From an uncultured cyanobacterium (GTDB taxonomy: Bacteria; Cyanobacteriota; Cyanobacteriia; Pseudanabaenales; Pseudanabaenaceae): DNA of 8,711 bases. Below the pieces are notes generated by a model, which made no database searches, was not told where the DNA came from, and saw nothing but the letters and a program-made list of their open reading frames with translations. How positions within the stretch are numbered: the stretch's first letter is position 1; each line of letters starts with the position of its first letter. The position numbers and the translations under genes are program-made. The stretch is taken from assembly GCA_903819605.1 (NCBI GenBank), contig CAIJEA010000579.1, positions 1 to 8,711 on the forward strand. Reading direction: 5' to 3'. Of this stretch, positions 1-6,302 are shown in pieces.

Positions 1-1
1 T

Positions 2-106
2 TCTAGTTTAAATGATCAAGAGATTTATCAAATTCGTTCTGTCTTTGAGGCAATTCAAGTAGGACGAATCAAAGTGATTGATTCAAATTTTCCTAGCAAA
101 CTTTAG
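2..106 (+). CDS. C-terminal end of an unidentified protein (partial)
   Basis: An open frame enters from the left edge and ends at TAG 104-106, giving 34 residues (ends FPSKL). Composition and codon use look like real coding DNA, with an amphipathic stretch around EIYQIRSVFEAIQVGRI. The piece is too short to assign a family and I do not recognise it. It runs in the same direction as the porin but is separated from it by 151 bases that carry a separate promoter, so it is probably not in the same transcription unit. No clear terminator follows it. It could be a chance open frame, but an open frame reaching the edge with this composition favours a true gene tail. Confidence 0.45.
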   Translation, partial: SSLNDQEIYQIRSVFEAIQVGRIKVIDSNFPSKL

Positions 107-176
107 AACTAGTTTTATTCAATTCTCCAGCAATATAAATTAACTTTTCTCGCGTTGCGATTAAAGTAAAACAAAA

Positions 177-231
177 TATAAACTAAGCTTAACCTCAAGT
201 TAAATTACAAAAGTTGCCTGAAAAGTATGAT
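177..231 (+). promoter_or_regulatory. candidate Pho box and -10 box of the porin gene
   Basis: Three 8-base units spaced by 3 bases occur at 177-184 (TATAAACT), 188-195 (CTTAACCT) and 199-206 (GTTAAATT). The established cyanobacterial Pho box is three tandem PyTTAAPyPy(T/A) octamers on an 11-base period, bound by the PhoB-type regulator SphR. The middle unit matches 8/8 and the outer two 6/8. A -10-like TATGAT lies at 226-231, 19 bases after the last unit, and the porin ATG is at 258. The PiT gene in this window has the same arrangement with the same 19-base gap. The inference is induction of the porin under phosphate limitation. Confidence 0.6.
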
Positions 232-257
232 GACCTTTAGTGTGAGAAAAAGGCATC

Positions 258-1964
258 ATGTTTTATTTAAAGAGGTTTACGTTACAACCATTTGTAGTTG
301 CTTCAGTTCTGCTATTACCACTCGGTACTGGAACTGTAAATGCGAATGAATTTATATCGATTTCTACATCCCAAAACAGTGCTAAAGTATCTAATACTTT
401 ACAAAAGATAGAAAAAGATACGCTAGCAGAGTCTGCGGTACAAGAACCTCAAACGATCTCCCAGAACGTAACCTCGGTATCTCAGCTTTCAGATGTTAAG
501 CCAACAGATTGGGCTTTTACATCTTTGCAGTCTTTGGTTGAGAGATATGGTTGCATAGCTGGTTATCTCGATCGCACATTTCGTGGCAAGCAATCCTTGA
601 CTCGCTATGAATTTGCGGCTGGATTGAATGCTTGTCTAGACAAAATCAACGAAATTATATCTGCTGGCTTAGCAGATAAAGTCAGCAAAGACGATCTTGC
701 TGCTCTTAAAAAACTTCAAGAAGAGTTTGCTGCGGAACTCGCCGCATTAAGAGGTCGTGTTGATGCTCTAGACGCTAAAGTTGCTACATTAGAAGCTCAG
801 CAATTTTCTACTACAACCAAACTAAATGCAAATGTAGTTTTTGCATTTGCTGATACCTTTGGTGGCGTAGGAACGGGAACTAAGATCCAAAATCCTCAAC
901 CAACAAAGGATGCAACAAACACGATCTTGGGGTATCGAGTTCGTTTGAATTTTGATACAAGTTTTACTGGTAAAGATTTGCTCCGCACCCGCTTGCAGGC
1001 TGATAATTTCAGCCCCAACTTTGGGAACAGTTCTGCAACAAATACCAACATGTCTCGATTGTCATTCGATCAAAATAGTAATGGAAACTTTCAAATTGAT
1101 AAGTTTTTCTATCGGTTTCCGATTGCAGATAGCTTGATTGGATTTGTCGGGGCTGCTAAGCTCGATCCAGATGATATTGCTGATACCCTAAATCCTTATT
1201 TTGAAAGTGGTGAAAGTGGAGCTTTGTCAAGGTTTGGTCGTTACGATCCACTCATTTTTCGCGGTCCATCGGGTGCGGGTCTGGGTTTAATTTATAAAAT
1301 CAATCCACAATTTAAACTTTCCGCAAGTTACTTAGCCAATTCTACTGCTTCTTCCACCAGTGGGGTCAGCAATGCTACAGGTCAAGGAGGTTTGTTTAAC
1401 GGAGGCTACATTGCCAACGCTCAACTGGTCTTCTCTCCTACCTCAGATTTTAAGTTTGCTATAGCTTACGCCCATAGCTTTGAGCCAGCAAATGTTAACG
1501 GCAGTTCTTTTGTCGATCTCGCTCAATCCACTGGTAGTTCCTTAGCCAGTCAACCATTTGGACTTGCTGATACATCATCCAATCGCTATGGCGCTCAATT
1601 CACTTGGCAAGCTTCTAAGGGATTTGTCCTTAGCGGTTGGCTCGGTTACGCTACGGCAAATCAAGAGTCTGGTGCAAGTAATAATGCAACTTTGTTTGAT
1701 TGGGGCGTTACCTTTGCCTTCCCTGACTTATTTGTTGATGGCAACACTGGCGGGATCATTTTCGGGCAGCCTCCAAAGGTTTCTTCCAATTCTAACGGTA
1801 ATATTGATCCAGACAATTCTTACCTCTTAGAACTTGAATATCGTTTCCGCATTTCCAAGAATATTTTGATTACACCTGGTATTTTTGCGGTATTCAATCC
1901 CAACTCAAATGCTAACAACCCAACTACTTGGGTAGCAACGATTAGAACGTTATTTTCTTTCTAG
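258..1964 (+). CDS. SLH-domain outer-membrane porin (OprB/Som type, 'iron uptake porin' family)
   Basis: A 568-residue outer-membrane beta-barrel porin of the type dominating cyanobacterial outer membranes (SomA/SomB-like). Residues 1-29 form a signal peptide with a basic start (FYLKRF), a hydrophobic core (VVASVLLLPLG) and an A-type cleavage site (VNA/N). Residues about 74-125 form one SLH domain (VSQLSDVKPTDWAF... RGKQSLTRYEFAAGLN), which in this family binds the peptidoglycan-linked layer. Residues about 146-182 form a heptad-rich coiled coil (DDLAALKKLQEEFAAELA...). The rest is an OprB-like barrel of alternating amphipathic strands rich in G, N, S and aromatics, ending in phenylalanine (TLFSF) as expected for BAM insertion. 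Length is normal for the family. The ATG has an upstream AAAAAGG. Databases often call these 'iron uptake porin', but the name does not prove an iron role; the Pho box upstream and the phosphatase/PiT neighbours suggest a role in phosphate or phosphate-ester uptake. Confidence 0.93.
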   Translation: MFYLKRFTLQPFVVASVLLLPLGTGTVNANEFISISTSQNSAKVSNTLQKIEKDTLAESAVQEPQTISQNVTSVSQLSDVKPTDWAFTSLQSLVERYGCIAGYLDRTFRGKQSLTRYEFAAGLNACLDKINEIISAGLADKVSKDDLAALKKLQEEFAAELAALRGRVDALDAKVATLEAQQFSTTTKLNANVVFAFADTFGGVGTGTKIQNPQPTKDATNTILGYRVRLNFDTSFTGKDLLRTRLQADNFSPNFGNSSATNTNMSRLSFDQNSNGNFQIDKFFYRFPIADSLIGFVGAAKLDPDDIADTLNPYFESGESGALSRFGRYDPLIFRGPSGAGLGLIYKINPQFKLSASYLANSTASSTSGVSNATGQGGLFNGGYIANAQLVFSPTSDFKFAIAYAHSFEPANVNGSSFVDLAQSTGSSLASQPFGLADTSSNRYGAQFTWQASKGFVLSGWLGYATANQESGASNNATLFDWGVTFAFPDLFVDGNTGGIIFGQPPKVSSNSNGNIDPDNSYLLELEYRFRISKNILITPGIFAVFNPNSNANNPTTWVATIRTLFSF

Positions 1965-1970
1965 AAATAA

Positions 1971-1999
1971 GAATGGATCGCCTCAATGGCTATCCATTC
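1971..1999 (+). other. hairpin just after the porin stop codon
   Basis: GAATGGAT (1971-1978) and ATCCATTC (1992-1999) are perfect 8-base arms around a 13-base loop, beginning 7 bases after the porin stop. There is no T-run after it, so it is not a classical terminator. It may stabilise the mRNA 3' end; the real terminator is probably the next hairpin at 2030. Confidence 0.35.
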
Positions 2000-2029
2000 G
2001 GCAGCTAGGGCAAATATCATTTATTGATT

Positions 2030-2070
2030 AAAAGTAGTGAAGCCTCAGTTCTTCACTGCTTTTCACTTTT
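2030..2070 (+). terminator. rho-independent terminator of the porin gene
   Basis: AAAAGTAGTGAAG (2030-2042) pairs with CTTCACTGCTTTT (2051-2063) as a 13-base stem with one T-G wobble and an 8-base loop. It is followed by the T-rich CACTTTT (2064-2070). The structure ends porin transcription and implies the following phosphoesterase has its own promoter or depends on read-through. It contains the GTG at 2037 that would otherwise be the most upstream start of the next gene. Confidence 0.7.
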
Positions 2071-2099
2071 TAGACTGTTTATCTAAACCTAAAAAAACC

Positions 2100-3218
2100 A
2101 TGAGCATCCAACGCCTATTTCGTTCCTATGTATTTCGATTTATTTTGTTTGCGATCGCTAGTTGCAGCATTATTATCCTCTTAACAAACCAGCCTGTTTT
2201 CTCCAATAACGACGATCGTGTATATTCCGATAAAGACATTGATTTTTCGTTTGTGGTAGTTGGCTGTAACCGAGTTGATAAGGCAGACATAGACAAGGCA
2301 AGCCCTAGTACAGCTAACGTCGAACAGCTAAAGCGTACTTTCAAAGAAGTTTCCGAATTATCTCCTCCGCCTAAGTTCCTATTCTTTGCTGGCGATTTAG
2401 TCTTGGGTTATACATCAGATGTCAATACCCTTGAAACTCAATTGAAAGGCTGGCGCGATATTTACGAGAGTTCACCTTTAGCATCAAGTAAAACAACTTT
2501 AATCCCTGTTACTGGCAATCACGAAACACAGAACGAGAAAAAAATAGCCTATGAAGCTGCTGAAAAAACTTGGCTGAAGGTAATGGAACCATATCTTAAA
2601 TATGCTGGTAATGGTCCCCATACTGGTGGCCAAGACAATTTGAAAACTGACCAAAGTAAGTTGACTTATTCTTTTGATTTCAAAGGAACGCATTTCGTGG
2701 TTTTAAATACCGATCCCGTTGGACGTGATTACAGCGTACCGAAGTCATGGATTGCCAAGGATCTTACAAAGGCAAAGTTACGCTTTGCTAAGCATATCTT
2801 TGCGATCGGACATAAGCCTGCCTATGCCTATCCTCCTAATCTTTATAAACCAGCATTAGAAAAAGAAGATGGATTAGGCAGATTGTATCCAGCGGATCGC
2901 GATGAATTTTGGGAAAGCCTCGTAAGGAACAAAGCGGAAGCAATGCTAACAGCCCATAATCACATCTATTATCGTGCCAAAGGTCCAAATGGTAATACTT
3001 GGCAGATTATTGCTGGTAATGGTGGAAGTGTTCTCGAAAAAGTGGTTGACCAATCAACCAACAATTTCTATGGGTTTACTGTAGTTAGCGTATTAAAAAA
3101 TAATCATGTAATTGTAACAAGTTACGGAAGAGATGTTCCTAAAGAGGGCTATCTAGCGCCAAGCGAAAACTATCCTACGACTATTCGCGATCGCGGCGAT
3201 ATTACATGGAATAATTGA
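2100..3218 (+). CDS. secreted calcineurin-like metallophosphoesterase
   Basis: A 372-residue phosphoesterase probably exported to the periplasm. Residues 1-36 carry basic residues (RLFRSY), a hydrophobic segment (FILFAIASCSIIILL) and a likely cleavage region near PVFSNN; I-A-S-C22 also fits a lipobox, so a lipoprotein is possible. Metallophosphoesterase motifs appear in order: FLFFAGDLV (D99), PVTGNHET (N140, H141), AIGHKP (H238) and TAHNH (H286, H288). Motif I, normally D-x-H after the first strand, reads VVVGCNR (55-58) and lacks both canonical ligands, as discussed in the findings. I chose ATG 2100 over the in-frame GTG 2037 because the GTG lies inside the porin terminator stem and the 21 extra residues would sit before the signal peptide. 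Neighbours (Pho-boxed porin and PiT) suggest release of phosphate from organic esters; substrate unknown. No convincing Pho box lies directly upstream. Confidence 0.85.
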   Translation: MSIQRLFRSYVFRFILFAIASCSIIILLTNQPVFSNNDDRVYSDKDIDFSFVVVGCNRVDKADIDKASPSTANVEQLKRTFKEVSELSPPPKFLFFAGDLVLGYTSDVNTLETQLKGWRDIYESSPLASSKTTLIPVTGNHETQNEKKIAYEAAEKTWLKVMEPYLKYAGNGPHTGGQDNLKTDQSKLTYSFDFKGTHFVVLNTDPVGRDYSVPKSWIAKDLTKAKLRFAKHIFAIGHKPAYAYPPNLYKPALEKEDGLGRLYPADRDEFWESLVRNKAEAMLTAHNHIYYRAKGPNGNTWQIIAGNGGSVLEKVVDQSTNNFYGFTVVSVLKNNHVIVTSYGRDVPKEGYLAPSENYPTTIRDRGDITWNN

Positions 3219-3250
3219 AAAAAAAGCCTTGCTTTGCGAGGCTTTTTTTT
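3218..3250 (+). terminator. terminator of the phosphoesterase gene
   Basis: A-run plus GCCT (3218-3229) pairs with AGGC plus T-run (3239-3250). The stem continues inward through T-G, G-C and C-G to a 3-base loop (TTT, 3233-3235). The 8-base T-run makes a strong terminator that starts at the last base of the stop codon. The A-run on the other arm means it could also work on the minus strand. Confidence 0.9.
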
Positions 3251-3287
3251 AGTTTGGAATAATTTTAAGATGGCTCTTCTGAGAGTT

Positions 3288-3328
3288 AAAAGAGCAAAAT
3301 CCTCACTATTCGAGGATTTTGCTCTTTT
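3288..3328 (-). terminator. terminator of the PiT gene (tail-to-tail with the phosphoesterase)
   Basis: A perfect 17-base stem (3288-3304 with 3312-3328) has a 7-base loop (3305-3311). The GAGGATTTTGCTCTTTT arm ends in four T on either strand. It lies 28 bases past the PiT stop and so ends the minus-strand PiT transcript. Together with the hairpin at 3218 it insulates the two convergent genes. Confidence 0.85.
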
Positions 3329-3356
3329 GTTTTGTAGGTTTTAACCTGAGCTTACG

Positions 3357-4841
3357 TTATTTCAGCCCAAAAATATTAAAGACTATGAACAATCCAGCAG
3401 AAAAAGTCATCGCACCTAATAAGATACAAACAGGTAAGGTAAGAACCCATGCAATAATTAAGTTTCGTACAGTTTCTTTCTGGATTCCAGAACCATTTGC
3501 AGTCATAGCACCTGCAATCCCTGAAGACAATACATGGGTCGTACTTACAGGCAATCCAAGAGTATCAGCCGCTCCAATTGTAACCATAGCTACTAGTTCA
3601 GCCGAAGCTCCTTGAGCATATGTCAAATGATCTTTACCAATCTTCTCTCCAACGGTAACGACAATTCGCTTCCATCCAATCATAGTTCCCAATCCGAGCG
3701 CAAGAGCTACAGCAAATTTTACATAATCAGGAATGAATTCTGTAGATTTTACAAGCTGTTTTTTGTAGCTTACTAATAAATCTTTCTCAGCAGGATCGGT
3801 AAGCTTTCCTTTTTTATCTAGCTTATCTATTGCCTTGTTAACCAAATATATATCTGTTCTTAAAGACTTACGTTCATCCTTTGAGACATCTTTAAAACTT
3901 GCTTTACTTGACAATTTATCAGCGATCGCCTGATTTTTAATTGCTAAAGCTGTAAAAGTCTTTTCATCGGCATTCCCTGACTTTAAGAATCCAGACAATA
4001 CTGAATCTACATCTTTGTCCTGTAAGGTGACTTTCTGGGATACTTTTTTATCAAGAATTACAACTGATGCCTTCGAGGACTCAGACAACTTGCTAAAGTC
4101 CGCTTGACTTAAGGTCAAATCTAAAGCATAGATCCCAGGTAAGATGCCGATGAGAATTAGCATTATCAAGCCCATGCCCTTTTGTCCATCATTTGAGCCG
4201 TGAGCGAAACTGACACCTGTACAGGTCAACATCAACAAACCACGAATCCATAATGGAGGTGGAGTTTTTCCTTCTGGAGAACGATACAAATCAGGATTTT
4301 TGATTAAGGCTTTTGCTCCAAGAAAAAGTAATGCTGTTGCGGCAAAACCTATAATTGGAGAAATTAGTAGAGATTCAAACACCTCAGTAGCTTTGCCCCA
4401 GTTCACACCTTCGCCAAATGCTGCTCCTGTAGCGACAGAGTTTGCCAAACCAACTCCGAGAATGGAACCAATTAATGTATGCGAACTTGAGGCTGGCAAA
4501 CCTAAATACCAAGTACCAACGTTCCACATAATAGCTGAGATAAGCAATGCAAATACCATTGCAAAGCCTGCTCCAGATCCTGAATTTACAACCAACTCAA
4601 CTGGCAACAGCGCTATAATTCCAAATGCTACCGCTCCACTTGAAGTTAGAACTCCTATGAGGTTCCACATGCCAGACCAAACTACGGCATAATTTGGTTT
4701 TAGCGTGTTTGTGTAGATCACAGTTGCTACAGCATTTGCTGTGTCATGAAATCCATTAACAAACTCAAAACCTAGAGCTAACAAGAGTGCTAACACGAGA
4801 AATATCCCACTAGCAAGGGGCAAATCGCTTAAAATATCCAT
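3357..4841 (-). CDS. pit: PiT-family inorganic phosphate permease
   Basis: A 494-residue inner-membrane protein of the PHO4/PiT family, low-affinity transporters driven by the proton or sodium gradient that move phosphate, often as a metal-phosphate complex. The duplicated PiT signature is clear: GFEFVNGFHDTANAVATVI (24-42) in the N-half and FAHGSNDGQKGMG (213-225) at the start of the C-half. Paired repeats LPASSSHTLIGS (about 115-126) and LPVSTTHVLSSG (about 430-441) also occur. The helices form two blocks separated by a long hydrophilic, lysine- and serine-rich segment (about 241-372). I chose ATG 4841; a TTG directly before it (4844) would add one residue. AAGG lies a few bases upstream. 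The minus-strand Pho box at 4930-4959 predicts phosphate-starvation induction. It converges on the phosphoesterase. Confidence 0.95.
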   Translation of the reverse strand: MDILSDLPLASGIFLVLALLLALGFEFVNGFHDTANAVATVIYTNTLKPNYAVVWSGMWNLIGVLTSSGAVAFGIIALLPVELVVNSGSGAGFAMVFALLISAIMWNVGTWYLGLPASSSHTLIGSILGVGLANSVATGAAFGEGVNWGKATEVFESLLISPIIGFAATALLFLGAKALIKNPDLYRSPEGKTPPPLWIRGLLMLTCTGVSFAHGSNDGQKGMGLIMLILIGILPGIYALDLTLSQADFSKLSESSKASVVILDKKVSQKVTLQDKDVDSVLSGFLKSGNADEKTFTALAIKNQAIADKLSSKASFKDVSKDERKSLRTDIYLVNKAIDKLDKKGKLTDPAEKDLLVSYKKQLVKSTEFIPDYVKFAVALALGLGTMIGWKRIVVTVGEKIGKDHLTYAQGASAELVAMVTIGAADTLGLPVSTTHVLSSGIAGAMTANGSGIQKETVRNLIIAWVLTLPVCILLGAMTFSAGLFIVFNIFGLK

Positions 4842-4904
4842 CAACCTTATTATATTCGGTAATAAAATAATTACAAATAGTGCTAAATCAAACCATTGTA
4901 TTAG

Positions 4905-4959
4905 AGTATAAGTCTGTAATAGTGTATAAAAGTTAAGGCTTGAATAACATCAGGTTAAG
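4905..4959 (-). promoter_or_regulatory. Pho box and -10 box of the PiT gene
   Basis: Read on the minus strand, three octamers on an 11-base period occur: CTTAACCT (4959-4952), GTTATTCA (4948-4941) and CTTAACTT (4937-4930). The first and last match the cyanobacterial Pho-box consensus PyTTAAPyPy(T/A) at 8/8, and the middle one at 6/8. A -10-like TATACT lies at 4910-4905, 19 bases beyond the last octamer, and the PiT ATG is 63 bases further on. This is the strongest regulatory site in the window and points to SphR-type control. Confidence 0.8.
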
Positions 4960-5148
4960 CCAAAACAAACAACCTAAAATTGCTAGAGAAGTAACTACTT
5001 CTCTTTTTCTTTTTCTTCTCTTGCGACGAATGTCTTCCAACTCATAACTAATGTTGCGTGGAAGGAAAACGGAGTAGAGTAAAGATAGACTGAGAAAGAG
5101 GTTGAAAGGTATAGGGGTATGGCAATGATTCGTGTCTGGGAAAGACAC
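4933..5148 (-). CDS. small basic, membrane-like ORF, possibly a truncated gene
   Basis: This 71-codon frame starts inside the left inverted repeat of the mobile element, so about the first 12 residues are element-encoded. The host-derived part has a strongly basic segment (RRKRRKRKR) followed by one hydrophobic helix (VVTSLAILGCLFWLNLMLF), as in a small single-pass membrane protein. A true start could be internal (for example TTG in the YELED region). Its last codons and stop coincide with the PiT Pho box, which limits how freely that DNA could evolve as coding sequence. I do not recognise a family. It may be a small gene whose 5' end the element replaced, or chance. Confidence 0.25.
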   Translation of the reverse strand: MSFPDTNHCHTPIPFNLFLSLSLLYSVFLPRNISYELEDIRRKRRKRKREVVTSLAILGCLFWLNLMLFKP

Positions 5149-5182
5149 ATCTCCTGAAAGCCTTTTCTGACAGTGGTTTCAG
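5114..5182 (+). repeat. left inverted repeat of the element
   Basis: This is the inverted partner of 6234-6301. The outer 41 bases begin GGGGTATGGCAA and differ from the right copy at only three positions, all transitions. The inner 28 bases align with one gap at about 19/27 and end in a shared TTTCAG. The repeat holds a small internal hairpin, GTGTC at about 5132 with GACAC at about 5144. Confidence 0.75.
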
Positions 5183-5277
5183 TCGCTAATTTTGATGGTT
5201 TCCAGCTAAAGCTCAGAACAGAATAGAGAATTACTAGGCATTATTTTTGAGTGGCAAATTCGTTGAAACCACTGTCA
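5168..5277. repeat. 110-bp MITE-like unit with perfect 14-base ends
   Basis: TGACAGTGGTTTCA (5168-5181) and TGAAACCACTGTCA (5264-5277) are perfect inverted copies framing 82 bases with no coding potential. The left end overlaps the inner part of the left inverted repeat of the larger element. No target duplication flanks it (left ...TTTTC, right AATAT...). It could be a miniature element or the product of an internal inversion or partial duplication of an IS end. Confidence 0.55.
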
Positions 5278-5640
5278 AATATAAGAAGTGGAAGGGATTA
5301 GGAAAGTTCTTTCCCGATATTGTGATCTATGTGGTTTCATTCTTTCTCATTCTGATTTTCCTAAGTTATGAGGATATGTCCTTGGTTTCAAGGCTGCTTC
5401 CCACTACAATCGATAGCTCTTAGCTTTGGGCACATTGCGGCAGGGATTCATCGGCTTGTAGCACTTTATCTTGTTCAAAAAGCTGCACAAAAGTATCTTA
5501 TTAAGGTGAGTATTAAGAAGTATAGTAAATACACCTTTTTAGTATATTTAGTCTGTCATTTAGTATTCGACTTTCATACCATTTATGACACTGTCTCCTC
5601 AGGGGTTATAGTTGTTATGACAGATAATCTCGAATAGTGA
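5278..5640. other. stretch without a recognisable gene, inside the element
   Basis: An 89-codon ATG frame (5368-5637) is open but has no motif I recognise and unconvincing composition. It is in the same frame as the transposase remnant, separated from it by adjacent stops TAG TGA (5635-5640). It could be the degraded 5' part of the transposase, but no IS5 N-terminal landmark is visible. Nothing else is supported here. Confidence 0.4.
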
Positions 5641-6073
5641 ACTTACTTAAATTACGATCAATATCCAAAATATTCCAGCATTATTGTGGACACATTGGGT
5701 TTGCTATTGATAGTAGTAGTTACTGCGGCGAATCTCAATGATCGCAAGGGGGCAACCATGCTTTTAGAAAAAATTAACCAAATTCGTGACCGTTCTCCCC
5801 CGTCTATCAAAGATTTGGATGGATCGTGGTTATAGTGGGAAAGCTTTCATTCTAGCGATTCTGCATACTTTTTACTGGTGTTTGCAGGTTGTGGTTCATC
5901 CTGTGGAGCAAAAAGGCTTTGTTGTCTAACAAAAGCGCTGGGTGGTTGAACGTACTTTTGCTTGGTTTTCTTGCTTTCGACGTTTGACTAGAGAGTACGA
6001 ACTTTTACCTGAAACTTCTGAGGCTTTTTTCTATGTCGGCATGATTCAGATTCTCCTCAAACGTCTCGCTTAA
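5641..6073 (+). pseudogene. IS5-type DDE transposase remnant (C-terminal half, frameshifted)
   Basis: The first part reads IIVDTLGLLLIVVVTAANLN followed by DRKGA (GTG of IVD at 5686), the characteristic DDE-region block of IS5-type transposases. A YD and a basic stretch just before it resemble the usual GYDxGKK lead-in, shortened. Near 5810-5822 the frame shifts: the first frame ends at TAG 5833, while the continuation IWMDRGYSGKAF lies in another frame. That frame then hits an in-frame TAA at 5927-5929, exactly where the family reads FVVLPKRW, and resumes as QKRWVVERTFAWFSCFRRL, containing the conserved glutamate of the ERTFAW motif. It ends with LLKRLA at TAA 6071. The N-terminal half is not recognisable. 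It is dead as it stands. Confidence 0.85.
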
Positions 6074-6233
6074 CTTCTCAAACACGCTTTAAAGAAGCAT
6101 TTTGTGGAATTCAGTACCTTAAAATCAGAGTATGGGTTATACTCTGCTACTGGAAACTATAAGTAAATCCCAAAAAAGACCCAAAAATCTCCATTCTGTT
6201 CAGGCAAAATCTAGAAAATTGAAAAAATGGTCT

Positions 6234-6301
6234 CTGAAATGACTATGACGAGAGGGTTTCGGAGATGTGTCCTTCTCAGACACGAATCGTTGCCATACCC
6301 C
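6234..6301 (-). repeat. right inverted repeat of the element
   Basis: Reverse-complement partner of 5114-5182. Read on the minus strand from 6301 it begins GGGGTATGGCAACG and ends ATTTCAG at 6234. It is one base shorter than the left copy because of a gap after ATCTCC. The outer flank changes at once to histidine-kinase coding sequence. Confidence 0.75.
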
Positions 6302-6302
6302 T

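Noticed and set aside
2072..2090. Possible Pho box before the phosphoesterase (CTAAACCT at 2083)
   Set aside because: Only one octamer at 7/8; the unit expected 11 bases upstream (AGACTGTT) does not match. TTTAATCA around 2024-2031 on the minus strand is also a lone unit.
2126..2693. Minus-strand ORFs opposite the phosphoesterase
   Set aside because: Antisense shadows of a clearly coding gene with intact family motifs.
4300..4692. 130-codon plus-strand ORF opposite PiT
   Set aside because: Shadow of the PiT reading frame; no independent motif.
4985..5009. AGAGAAGTA/TACTTCTCT palindrome followed by T-rich DNA
   Set aside because: Weak AT-rich stem with almost no loop, no plus-strand gene ending before it, and it lies in the basic-repeat codons of the small minus-strand ORF; not called a terminator.
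5368..5637. 89-codon ORF inside the element
   Set aside because: No recognised motif, no ribosome site, and its position within a decayed element suggests chance or degraded transposase; described only as part of a gene-free stretch.
6126..6146. CAGAGTAT/ATACTCTG hairpin after the transposase remnant
   Set aside because: No T-run and weak stem; it could be a relic of the IS end but nothing supports a function.
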